Made by a program: the position numbers and the translations under genes. The notes below the pieces were generated by a model that searched no databases, was not told where the DNA came from, and worked only from the letters and a program-made list of their open reading frames with translations. Source: JABHCC01 sp034658635 (GTDB lineage Bacteria > Bacteroidota > Bacteroidia > Bacteroidales > UBA12481). Taken from it: a stretch of 36,158 bases of DNA. Every line of letters begins with the position of its first letter. Position 1 is the stretch's first letter. Of this stretch, positions 26,701-35,800 are shown piece after piece. The stretch is taken from the NCBI GenBank assembly GCA_034658635.1, contig JAYEFL010000187.1:1-36158 (forward strand). Direction: 5' to 3'.

Positions 26701-27168
26701 TTTAAATATCAGGGCATGAATGTTTGGCGACCCCCAATGACTTGGTCTTTAACTACCCAAACTGGATTTTATGGTAATTTTATTCGTTCAGCGTATTATA
26801 CCCGAAGTGGTGAGGGTGAAAGATATGTGGAGTGGGAAATGGACATTACAGAAGCAGGGTACTATGATGTTTACTGTTATCTCAACTCTATGATTGCCCG
26901 GATAAGTCGTTTCAGGGGCCGGGGAGGTAATCGTGGGGGTGATCGTGGTAGCCGCGGAGGTGAATCTGATATAAAAGATGTATACCATTATATCGTTTTT
27001 CACGATGATGGAGAAGATGAGGTATCTAAAGCATTATCCAATATTGAAGATGGGTGGAATATGCTTGGATCATTCTATTTTTCACCAGGGAAAGCAAAAG
27101 TCCGGCTGACAAATGAAAATACCGGTAGACTGGTTGTCGCTGATGCCGTTAAATGGGAAAAGCAATGA
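23743..27168 (+). CDS. ABC-2 permease fused to a non-catalytic M1-peptidase-like region and a golvesin-type C-terminal domain
   Basis: An unusual 1141-residue protein. Residues 1-285 hold about seven membrane helices of the ABC-2 permease type (WFFRIFSVLTLLILL, VFGILNFLVFLMALI). From ~340 to ~800 the layout follows M1 aminopeptidases: a beta-saddle (ESVWYPVPGGTFGSNLTVRP), then LSYPYDFLKLVEAPVQFYSYQ (about 551-571). However, the HExxH zinc motif and the GAMEN exopeptidase motif are both absent, so it is probably not a peptidase. An Ig-like region follows (~810-930) and has a GGRGGRMGGGGMGM insert near 852-866. A golvesin C-terminal-like carbohydrate-binding domain (about 955-1141) contains an RGRGGNRGGDRGSRGG insert near 1058-1075. 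It follows its ATPase by 12 bases and precedes a TolC gene by 26. The substrate is unknown. Confidence 0.8.
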   Translation: MGFIANIRTVARFELRTLLRSWFFRIFSVLTLLILLGMNIATLTEGGDNNWAIRSIISNIPYMNMAFLNIAQALLAVFLASDFLKRDKKLDTTEVIYTRSMTNWEYVWGKTFGVVLVFGILNFLVFLMALIINIVISGVGVDFLAYLLYPLLLGFPTLIFTLGLAFLLMSVIRNQAVTLVVLLGLAALSLFFIQDKVNHLFDYMAFTFPFMWSDLIGSGNLQEILLHRGIYLFLGLAFIFATILLLKRLPQSRPFSILSFILMTGLLVLGFGGGFTYWMNYDSDKDFRQEAKELNDVVSELPLVQIETYDLKLEHLNESISAVASLVSEKNAADLPGTLIFSLNPGLDLNQCTINGLAVDFQREMHIVRIQKPTDVTGRIKIDFTYQGVIDERICYLDISDENLTTKHGPAFIIASPKRHGIIQKEYVLLTPESVWYPVPGGTFGSNLTVRPVKQFSSYSLAVTTKKGMIPISQGKSTHDGDQWSFESQTPYHGISLAIGEFESKSLILDSLQVEIHYYKGHDSFFETLGLLADTLPMLVSETLEDYQRSLGLSYPYDFLKLVEAPVQFYSYQRVWAKGYDYVQPGMIFYPENLSFLKRGNLRRELDRAIDRAIERDEMSTDEDLQAQIFNNLVKNNFIQGEMNYRMIMRGGSFSSSMSDAPPWSIFPNYFIYVNNFVSDEFQMINATLESYIGFKLNQTGGFGRSLGGMSNEEKANLALQDNSFAGLLNIPDEKNILQSVIEAKGKQLFNYLEASIGTDEFISFITNELNSSRYTNVLFSDFEQRIMESYSFDIDSFMHNWYLGTEVPSFLVTDVKNYEIQEGENTVFQIFFTISNTGDLDGLVNVSFRTGGRGGRMGGGGMGMRSTQLTTYSLAGRDDATNHLYLVPAKTAYEYALILDDQPRMMSVNTLISSNLPANLTYPFPDVEKNRMEGRESSNQTKLVTTLAQPNELIVDNEDRGFSVHEEGSSNKLSGLLGIDQKESDFKYQGMNVWRPPMTWSLTTQTGFYGNFIRSAYYTRSGEGERYVEWEMDITEAGYYDVYCYLNSMIARISRFRGRGGNRGGDRGSRGGESDIKDVYHYIVFHDDGEDEVSKALSNIEDGWNMLGSFYFSPGKAKVRLTNENTGRLVVADAVKWEKQ

Positions 27169-27194
27169 TTAACAAACTTACAAACTTAAATACG

Positions 27195-28664
27195 ATGAAA
27201 AGAATAAGCTTTATTCTGTTATTTTTTATTCCGATGCTGATGCTATCAGCTCAAGGAAAAGCACAGCAAATCCTGAGATTTGAGGATGCTATCACGGTTG
27301 CAGCCAAGCATAGTCCTGATATTAAGCGCGTTCAGCTGAGTATGGACAGGTCGCAGGAATTGCTCAAAGCTCAGGAAGCATCTCTGAAATCAAACTTCAG
27401 TTTTAATATTAACCCCTTGCAGTATTCTCATGACCGTGCATTTAATGAGTATTATAATGAATGGTATACTAAAGATAATCTGAGTAGCTCTGGCGCTTTG
27501 ACAGTTTCACAACCCCTTATCTGGACAGATGGAAATGTCTCAATCAGTAATCAGCTCAGGTGGCAAAATAGTTATAGTGAAATCAATGATGTAAGGAATA
27601 AAACTTTCACTAATAATCTTTTTCTCCGGTATGATCAACCACTTTTTACTTATAACAGAACCAAGCAGGTTTTGCAGGAACTTGAACTGGATCTTGAAAA
27701 TGCTGAACTGAGTTTTGCTATGCAAATGTTGAATTTGGAACGAATGGTGGCACAAGGTTTCTACAATGTTCATCAGCAACAGATGAGCCTACAGATCACT
27801 GAAGAGGAATATGCTAATCAGGTTGAGAGTTACGGTATAATAAAGAACAAGGTTGAAGGAGGTCTGGCTGCACTTGAAGAGTTATATCAAGCTGAGTTGA
27901 ACCTTGCAAAGAGTAATTCCTCTGTTAAGAATGCAGAAGTTTCACTCGAAAATGCTAAAGATCAATTTAAGCTGCGAATTGGCATGGACATTTATGAAGG
28001 GATAGCTGTTTTGGCGGATGTTCAGACTGATTCAGTACCGATCAATCTTAAAAAATCAATTGAAATGGGCCTCGCTAACCGGATGGAATTACGTCAGCGG
28101 GAAATCGACATACAAAATGCCCAGTTTAGTCTGATACAAACAAAGACAATTAATGAATTCCGAGGGAATCTCTCGGTTGAGGTAGGTCTTTTTGGTGATA
28201 ATGAAAAGCTTCCGAGTATTTATGATTCTCCAACTGATAATGAGCAGTTGGCTCTCTCATTGCAAATCCCGATTTTTGACTGGGGAGAGAGAAAAGCCCG
28301 GATTGCAGCAGCTGAACTCTCTATTAAATCTTCCGAATTGTCTTTGGATGACGAAAGAAATGATATCATTCTTGGAATAAGGGAAGTGTACAGGAATTTG
28401 CAGAACCTTCTGATTCAGATTGATATTTCACGTCAGAGTGAGCGTAATGCTCAGCTGACATATGATATCAATTATGAACGATATAAAAATGGTGACTTAA
28501 CCGGGATGGACCTTAGTCTGTACCAAAATCAGCTTTCCCAAAGTAAGATTGATCTGTCAAATGCAATGATCAATTACAAACTTGAGCTATTGAATATGAA
28601 AATCCAAACTTTATACGACTGGGAAACCCAGACCTCTGTTGTTCCTGATGAATTTAAAAAATAA
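27195..28664 (+). CDS. TolC-family outer membrane efflux protein
   Basis: A 489-residue outer-membrane channel protein with an N-terminal signal peptide (MKRISFILLFFIPMLMLSAQG). Two long coiled-coil repeats each follow the TolC pattern: LSMDRSQELLKAQEASLKS in the first half, and NRMELRQREIDIQNAQFSLIQTK in the second. An IPIFDWGERKARIAAAELS segment precedes the last helices. The trimer forms the outer-membrane duct of a tripartite pump. The ATG at 27195 is chosen because it opens the signal peptide; an in-frame start at 27153 would overlap the upstream gene. It is followed by the adaptor gene after 7 bases. Confidence 0.93.
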   Translation: MKRISFILLFFIPMLMLSAQGKAQQILRFEDAITVAAKHSPDIKRVQLSMDRSQELLKAQEASLKSNFSFNINPLQYSHDRAFNEYYNEWYTKDNLSSSGALTVSQPLIWTDGNVSISNQLRWQNSYSEINDVRNKTFTNNLFLRYDQPLFTYNRTKQVLQELELDLENAELSFAMQMLNLERMVAQGFYNVHQQQMSLQITEEEYANQVESYGIIKNKVEGGLAALEELYQAELNLAKSNSSVKNAEVSLENAKDQFKLRIGMDIYEGIAVLADVQTDSVPINLKKSIEMGLANRMELRQREIDIQNAQFSLIQTKTINEFRGNLSVEVGLFGDNEKLPSIYDSPTDNEQLALSLQIPIFDWGERKARIAAAELSIKSSELSLDDERNDIILGIREVYRNLQNLLIQIDISRQSERNAQLTYDINYERYKNGDLTGMDLSLYQNQLSQSKIDLSNAMINYKLELLNMKIQTLYDWETQTSVVPDEFKK

Positions 28665-28671
28665 TTAAACC

Positions 28672-29739
28672 ATGAAACGAAATACACTCACCAAGTACAC
28701 CCTGATTCCTCTGCTTATTCTTACTATCCTGGCAGCTTGCAACAATGAAGAGCCTGATGCAGAAGCAGATGTTGCTGTCCCGGTATCAATCATTGATGTC
28801 AAATTTCAATCTATTGAAGAGTTTATTACTACTAATGGAACCGTTCTTCCAACCAAGGAGGCTATGATGGTTTCTGAAATGAGTGGTAGTTACAAATTAT
28901 TGAATAACCCACGAACTGGCCGTGTATGGGCTTTGGGAGACATTGTGAATGCTGGTGATAAAATAGTATCTATTGAAGACGAGGAATATGTTAACAATAT
29001 CCAGATCAGATCCAAAGAGATGAATCTTGAGATTTCTAAATCTGAATTTGCTAAGATTCAGTCTTTGTATGAAAAGGGGGGTGAAACGCTTAGAACATTG
29101 AATAATGCTGAGCAAACCTATATTAATGCCGAGTACACTTTGGAGAATGCCAAACTACAACTGGCCAAAATGATTGTTAAAGCTCCTTTTAAAGGAGTTA
29201 TTGTTGATCTTATATTTTACACTCCGGGGAATAAAGTTCAATCTAATGCCGAGTTATTTAGCATTATGGATTATCAGAAGCTATTCCTGGAAATCCAATT
29301 GCCTGAGAAAAATCTTGCTAACATAAGTGTGAGCCAGGAGGTTAGAATCCTGAATTATACAATGCCTGATGATACTCTTTGGGGAAGCATTTCTCAAATG
29401 AGTCCGGCCATAAATCCTGATACCAGAAATTTCAAAGGGATAATTACAGTGAATAATGCTGACCTGCGTTTACGTCCGGGAAGTTATGTCAGAGCTGAAA
29501 TCGTGACAAATCGTAAAGACAGCACTATTGTTGTCTCAAAGGATATTATTGTTTCACGTCAGAGGGGAAAATCTGTATTTATTGTTGAGCAGAATACAGC
29601 TTATGAAAAAACTATCAAAACCGGACTGGAAAACCCGGATCAAGTTGAGGTTATTGAAGGGCTGAAATTGAATAACAGATTGGTTACTGAAGGATTTGAG
29701 ACCTTGGGTAATAGGTCAAAAGTAAAGATTATTCGTTAA
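28672..29739 (+). CDS. RND efflux periplasmic adaptor (membrane fusion) lipoprotein
   Basis: A 355-residue adaptor of the HlyD/AcrA group. A lipobox ILAAC puts the lipid on C23, followed by an acidic NNEEPDAEAD stretch. The order is a biotinyl-lipoyl half (VNAGDKIVSIEDEEY), a short helical hairpin (about 115-155), the second lipoyl half (IVKAPFKGVIVDLIFYTPGNKV), a beta-barrel (IQLPEKNLANISVSQEVRI), and a membrane-proximal end. It links the RND permease to TolC. It lies 7 bases after TolC and 23 before the first RND gene, forming a complete tripartite set. Confidence 0.94.
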   Translation: MKRNTLTKYTLIPLLILTILAACNNEEPDAEADVAVPVSIIDVKFQSIEEFITTNGTVLPTKEAMMVSEMSGSYKLLNNPRTGRVWALGDIVNAGDKIVSIEDEEYVNNIQIRSKEMNLEISKSEFAKIQSLYEKGGETLRTLNNAEQTYINAEYTLENAKLQLAKMIVKAPFKGVIVDLIFYTPGNKVQSNAELFSIMDYQKLFLEIQLPEKNLANISVSQEVRILNYTMPDDTLWGSISQMSPAINPDTRNFKGIITVNNADLRLRPGSYVRAEIVTNRKDSTIVVSKDIIVSRQRGKSVFIVEQNTAYEKTIKTGLENPDQVEVIEGLKLNNRLVTEGFETLGNRSKVKIIR

Positions 29740-29762
29740 ATTAATTAGGAAACTGCTTCATT

Positions 29763-32700
29763 ATGAAGAAGATCACCCAATTCTCCGTCAATAATCCGGT
29801 AACAGTCACCATGCTGATTCTGGGAGTTCTCCTCTTAGGATTTATATCCTTTGGAAAGCTGGGAACAGACCTGATGCCGGCTATGAATAATCCACGAATT
29901 TATGTGGAGCTGACTGCTGGTGAGCGTCCACCTGAAGAGATTGAGAAACAATTTGTGGACCCTATTGAATCCCTTTCCATCAGACAGTCTGATGTTATTG
30001 GAGTATCATCTATGACCCGTGTTGGTTCAGCTCAGATTACAGTTGAGTATGCCTGGGATAAAGATATGGATGAGGCCTTTCTGGAATTACAGAAGGCTCT
30101 TGGATCCTATAATCAGAATGGCGACCTAGATGAGATTCTGATTACACAGCATGATCCTAATGAAACACCAGTTTTGCTGGTTGGAATGCAACATGAATCC
30201 ATTACGGATATGAATGAGCTACGTAAAGTGGCTGAGAATTATATTCGAAATGAGCTGATTCGCCTTGAAGGAGTAGCTGATGTGAAGCTTGAAGGTATGG
30301 AAGAGAATGAGGTGGTTGTTGAAACTGACTCATACAGGATGGAGGCTTTCGGGATTACCACTAACACTATCAGCTCACAAATTCAGAATTACAACCGTAA
30401 TGTGTCAGGTGGAAGCATTGTTGAGATGGGAACTAAGTACGTCATCAAGGGAGTCAGTATTTTTGAAGAGCTGGATGACCTGCGGAAACTTATCGTTGGT
30501 TTTCAGCAACCTGAAGCTACTACTCAGGAGGAGACTCCTGACCGTGTTCCCATATTCCTCTCAGATGTAGCAGAGGTTAATTTTGAGAATAAGGAGCCTG
30601 TTAATATTGTTCGGATAAATGGTGTGAGAAGTATTGGTCTGGGTATCTATAAGGAGCCAAAATTCAATACAGTGAAAGCGGTTGAAGAATTGGAGCTTGC
30701 TCTTGTTGATATTGAGAAAGCACTTCCGGGTTATTCTTTCCAGATTATCCAGGATCAGGGTAAATTTATTTCCAGTGCTATAGGAGAGGTGGAGAGCACT
30801 GCCTTAATAGGTATTGTGCTGGCAGTTTTTATACTGTTTATTTTCCTCAGAAGGATCGGAACCACTCTGATTGCCAGTATTGCTATCCCAATATCCATTA
30901 TCGCCACTTTTAATCTGATGTACTTTAACGGGCTAACAATCAATGTGATGACTCTGGGCGGTTTGGCTCTTGGCGCAGGTATGCTGGTTGATAATGCCAT
31001 TGTGGTGATGGAGAATATATTCCGGCACCTTGAGCGTGGATTATCTGTTAAAGAAGCTGCTATCACCGGGACAGCTGAAGTGGGTGGGGCTATTACAGCC
31101 TCAACGCTGACCACAATTGTGGTTTTTCTCCCTATCGTTTATATGCAGGGAGCATCAGGGGAACTTTTCAAAGATCAGGCCTGGACAGTAGCTTTTTCGC
31201 TAGTGAGTTCTCTGGTGGTGGCTATTCTGGTCATTCCGATGCTGTTCTCGAAATTCATACGTGTGAAGTCTGGCAAAAGTGTTAGCAAGGCGGTCGGTTT
31301 CAATTGGTATCCGAAATTTGTTGAAGGATTTCTGAAAGTCAAAACTCTTGTACTAATGCTGGCACTGGTTACAGTTGCTGGCGCAGTAATGCTGGTTCCG
31401 AAAATAGGAAGTGAGTTTATGCCTAGAACAGAAACCAGAGAATTTACAATGGAGTTGAAGTTGCCTGAAGGAACCCAGATAGAGCGTACTGAAAGGGCGG
31501 TGAATACCCTGGATGAGATGATAAGTGAATTGCTTGGTGATAATTTGGCCACTTTGTATGCCCGTATCGGACCTGCCTCCAGCGGGACAAATACTGCTAC
31601 AGTGTTTGAAAATGAAAATACGGCTTCAATTAAGGTTCTTCTGAGTGATGAAGCAACAATGACATCCAGTCAGATTATCCGGCAGCTTGGTGTTCTGGTA
31701 ACTAATATGCCCAATCTTGAGGTTAAATTTATTCAGGATGAAACAGCCCTGCAGGCTACTCTCGGTACAGATGAAGCTCCGATTGTGGTTGAAGTTGTTG
31801 GAGAAGAATTTGAACTGATTGAGCCTCTTACAGAACAGGTGAAACAGATTATGCTGAACTCCGAAGATCTTTTCAATGTTGAGGGTAGTTTTGAACAGGG
31901 AGCACCTGAAATTGAAGTGGTTATTGATCGCTATCGGGCCGGAATCTATAGTATTTCTATTGATGAGATAATCAATCAGCTGCAGGCTGTACTGACAGGC
32001 GCAGATGCTGGTCAATTTGAGCATGATGGTGAATTGAAAGATATAACAATCAGGCTGCCTGATGTTAGTCTTAGTCAATTGGATGATATTGTGCTGACTT
32101 CCGGAAATAGTGAATTGCGCCTGAGTGATGTTGCATCTGTCAGAATGGTCAATGCACCCAAAGAAATAATTCGTACTAATCAGAACAGGGTAGGACAGGT
32201 TTCAGCTGAAATACGTAATAATAAGCCAATTGATAAGGTAGTGAGCCGGCTCGATGAGCAATTTGCAGCAATCATCCTTCCTCCCGGATACTATATCAGA
32301 CAGGCAGGAGAAGAGCTTAAAAGGAAAGAATCCATGGGAAGTCTCCGTTTTGCCCTAATTCTATCTCTGGTTCTTGTCTATATGGTTCTGGCCTCGCAGT
32401 TTGAATCTTTGATTCATCCATTTACCATTATCCTGACGGTACCTATGGCGACCGTGGGAACCATATTCTTGTTTTATTTTATGGGGCAAACTATGAATAT
32501 AATGGCACTGATCGGTTTGATTATGCTGATTGGGATAGCTGTCAATGATTCTATTATCCTCGTTGATCGGATTAATCAGCTAAAAGCTCTTGGATTATCG
32601 AGGAAAGAAGCTATTATTCAGGCTGCTCATCAAAGAATACGACCGATTTTAATGACCAGCCTGACTACCATTCTGGCATTGCTTCCCCTAACCTTCGGGT

Positions 32701-32855
32701 TTGGCGAAAGTGTATCACTTAGAGCACCGATGGCCCTTGCGGTAATAGGAGGACTTTTTACATCGACCCTTTTGACACTCATTGTGATTCCTTGCGTGTA
32801 TGAAATATTTGACCGGATTAAGGATTGGATCTCTCCAAGTAGAACACTAGTATAG
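29763..32855 (+). CDS. RND efflux permease (AcrB/HAE-like), first of a tandem pair
   Basis: A full-length 1030-residue RND pump with 12 helices and two large periplasmic loops. In helix 4 the proton relay segment reads GMLVDNAIVVMEN (D410, N411; AcrB has two Asp). In helix 10 the corresponding segment reads GIAVNDSIILVDRINQLK (N928, D929), without AcrB's lysine 940. This is common in the Bacteroidota/Firmicutes branch of the family, so the pump is probably active. Substrates cannot be predicted. It shares its adaptor with a second, different RND gene 9 bases downstream, so a mixed trimer as in MdtBC is possible. Confidence 0.94.
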   Translation: MKKITQFSVNNPVTVTMLILGVLLLGFISFGKLGTDLMPAMNNPRIYVELTAGERPPEEIEKQFVDPIESLSIRQSDVIGVSSMTRVGSAQITVEYAWDKDMDEAFLELQKALGSYNQNGDLDEILITQHDPNETPVLLVGMQHESITDMNELRKVAENYIRNELIRLEGVADVKLEGMEENEVVVETDSYRMEAFGITTNTISSQIQNYNRNVSGGSIVEMGTKYVIKGVSIFEELDDLRKLIVGFQQPEATTQEETPDRVPIFLSDVAEVNFENKEPVNIVRINGVRSIGLGIYKEPKFNTVKAVEELELALVDIEKALPGYSFQIIQDQGKFISSAIGEVESTALIGIVLAVFILFIFLRRIGTTLIASIAIPISIIATFNLMYFNGLTINVMTLGGLALGAGMLVDNAIVVMENIFRHLERGLSVKEAAITGTAEVGGAITASTLTTIVVFLPIVYMQGASGELFKDQAWTVAFSLVSSLVVAILVIPMLFSKFIRVKSGKSVSKAVGFNWYPKFVEGFLKVKTLVLMLALVTVAGAVMLVPKIGSEFMPRTETREFTMELKLPEGTQIERTERAVNTLDEMISELLGDNLATLYARIGPASSGTNTATVFENENTASIKVLLSDEATMTSSQIIRQLGVLVTNMPNLEVKFIQDETALQATLGTDEAPIVVEVVGEEFELIEPLTEQVKQIMLNSEDLFNVEGSFEQGAPEIEVVIDRYRAGIYSISIDEIINQLQAVLTGADAGQFEHDGELKDITIRLPDVSLSQLDDIVLTSGNSELRLSDVASVRMVNAPKEIIRTNQNRVGQVSAEIRNNKPIDKVVSRLDEQFAAIILPPGYYIRQAGEELKRKESMGSLRFALILSLVLVYMVLASQFESLIHPFTIILTVPMATVGTIFLFYFMGQTMNIMALIGLIMLIGIAVNDSIILVDRINQLKALGLSRKEAIIQAAHQRIRPILMTSLTTILALLPLTFGFGESVSLRAPMALAVIGGLFTSTLLTLIVIPCVYEIFDRIKDWISPSRTLV

Positions 32856-32864
32856 GCAGGCAAT

Positions 32865-35800
32865 ATGAAGGCAGTAATAAACCGGAAAACACTGATTGGG
32901 ATGGTCTTCATTGGCCTTACCCTGCTAGGTGTAGTTTCCTATCAGCAGTTAGCCGTTGAGTTGTTTCCAAATGCGGTAGCACCCCAGCTAATTGTTCAGA
33001 TTAGCTCTCAGCTGGAGGTGGATCCAAGCTATATGGAAAGGCAGGCCATCATACCAGTTGAAGGGGCAATTGGAACATTGGATGATATTGAGGAAATCAG
33101 TTCTAATGCCTCACGGCGACGGGGTATTATCTATATATCATACCAACAGGATGTGGATATAAAATTCGCAGAGTTGAAACTGCAGGAGAAAATGAATGGA
33201 ATACGGGATGAACTCCCGGAAGAATTCATGATTACTGTGGTGAAGGTTGACCTGGAGCAAATGGCAAATCAGGTGATGGGCCTTGAGGTTAGGGGTAGTG
33301 GTGGCGTCAACAGGATCAGAAATATCACGGATGAGGATATTGTTGCCCAACTAGAAAATATAGATGGAATAGCCGGAGTGGAAGTGTTTGGTGGTCAAGA
33401 AAAATCTCTGGAGATTACTCTTGATGAAAATGCATGCGAAGCTTACGGAATTACTCCATTCCAGGTACGAAATGCCCTGAATCAGAATGGGAAATTAAGA
33501 ACCTTTGTCGGACCAGTTGTTGACGGACAAAAGAAACTTTTTGTTCATGTATCTGCTGAATATAATCTTTTGGCTGATATCGAAACTCTTGTGATTTCCA
33601 ATAATGGTCCGATCCTCCTTCGTGATGTAGGAGAAGTGTACTTCGGTGTTAAAGAGCAAACCAGCTTTTCCCGGGTAAATGGACAGGAATCAGTAACGGT
33701 GAGCCTGATAAGTGATTCGCAGGCAAATCTGATTGATCTTTCTCACGAAGTAGAGAAGGTGGTTGAGCAGTTAAATAAAGAATTAGCCGCCATTGGCATT
33801 GAAGTGGTTGTACAGGATAATATGGCGGAATTGATGGAGAAAAATATCGATCAGATTATTCAGCTGGCCCTGACGGGTGGATTGCTGGCTATTTTGGTGT
33901 TGTGGATTTTTCTTGGGAATGTCAGACTTGTTTTTGCAATAGCTCTGGCTATCCCGATATCGGTTTATACTGCCTTTAATTTCTTTTTTGCAGCCGGAAT
34001 ATCAATCAATAGTCTCACCCTTGTAGGAATGGCTTTGGCAATTGGTATGCTGCTTGATAATTCAGTAGTTGTTCTGGAGAATATATACCGTCATGCCTCC
34101 CAGGGTAAAAAACCAATGGAGGCAGTTATGACCGGTACGCGTGAGGTATGGAGATCAATCCTGGCAGCTACGCTTACAACCATTACGGTATTTTTGCCTT
34201 TCATATTCTCAGATAATTTTCTGATACGTATTATGGGCAACCACATTGGGGTATCTATTATTTCTACTCTTTTGGTTTCCCTCATGGTAGCATTGTTTTT
34301 CGTTCCGATGATAACCCACTGGTTTATGATGCGGAAAGGTGGACAGAAGCAGATGGTATATGCAAAGGTTTCTTTTCATAACCGGCTGATACAGACTTAT
34401 ATATTGATTCTTAAAGCCAGTATGCGACGTCCGGCTGTGACCATTGTTGGAGCACTAGCAGTGTTCTTTCTAACCATCTTCATTGCTTTGGCTATATCAA
34501 CTAATACTCTTCAAGAGGCCGAAACAGATGAAATCCGAATGTCGGTCACAATGGCGGGTGGTACTACTCTTGAAACTACGGATGTCACAGTTCGTACTAT
34601 GGAAGAGAGACTGATGCAAATTGCTGAGCGAGAGGATTTAACTGCCGAGATAAGAGAAGGTGAGGCTACGGTTACCATGAAGCTTAAGGAGGATTATCAG
34701 GATATTGACGGACGGTCACTTGCAGGGATAAAAGAGGATATGGAGAGACGACTGAGGGATATCCGCTCTGCTGAAATTGAATTTCAGGAATTCTCAGCCT
34801 CTTCTGGTTTTAGTGGAGGTGGAGGCGGCGGAGGTGCTGGTGGCCGTAACTCCGGTGGAGGATTTGAATCTTTCCTCGGAATAGGTTCACAGCAGGAAAT
34901 GGTCATTATCAAAGGTCAAAACTTTGAGGTTTTGAGGAATGTTGCCGAGGATATGGAATATTATCTGGATGAACTGGATAATATTGCGAATGTTAGCCTT
35001 AGTGTGGCAGATAATCGTCCTGAAGTGCATTTAGCCTTTAATACTCAGGAGATGGGTGAACGCAATGTACCTTTATCAAATGTTTCTTCTGAATTGAGCT
35101 CATTTCCCTCCGAAATTACTTCCGGAGCTGTATTTAAGGAAGGCACTGAGGAATATGATATTATTATTAAGATGGATGTTCCTGAGGAAGAAACTGAGCG
35201 ATCAATGGATGAGCTGAGAGAGCTCAATATCCCTTCAGCTGACAGACAAGCCCAGCATGAACTTCAGGAATTGGGTCAGATATATTTTTCACGTGGATTG
35301 TCTGATATAGACAGAGTAAACCAGGAAAAACAGGTTGAGATTACTTATCGCTTCGAAAACGAGGTCAATAATTCAAAAGCTCTGTTAGACCTTGCCCGAG
35401 CCGAAATTGATGAACTGGTAGCAGGTATCAATATCCCATCAGGAGTTGCGGTGGAGGTAGTGCATGAAGAAAATGATTTTAAGGATTTCTATTTCTTAAT
35501 TGCAGCAGCCTTTATCCTTATTTACATGATATTGGCATCCGTTTTTGAGTCGTTCCTTACACCTGTGGTACTTATGTTTACTATACCTCTGGCTGGGATT
35601 GGTTCATTTTTAGCTTTGATTTTTACGAAAAATTCAATTCTGAACGCCAATACTCTCACAGGCTTCCTGATATTGCTGGGGGTCGTGGTGAATAACGGGA
35701 TAATACTGATTGACTATGCCAATATTCTTCGAAAAAAGGGATATCGGCGTTCAAGGGCACTTATGACTGCAGGTTTAGCACGAATAAGGCCGATATTAAT

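Noticed and set aside
31626..32078. 150-codon open frame on the minus strand
   Set aside because: It is antisense to the first RND permease, is rich in unlikely residues (N, F, C, H) and has no recognisable domain.
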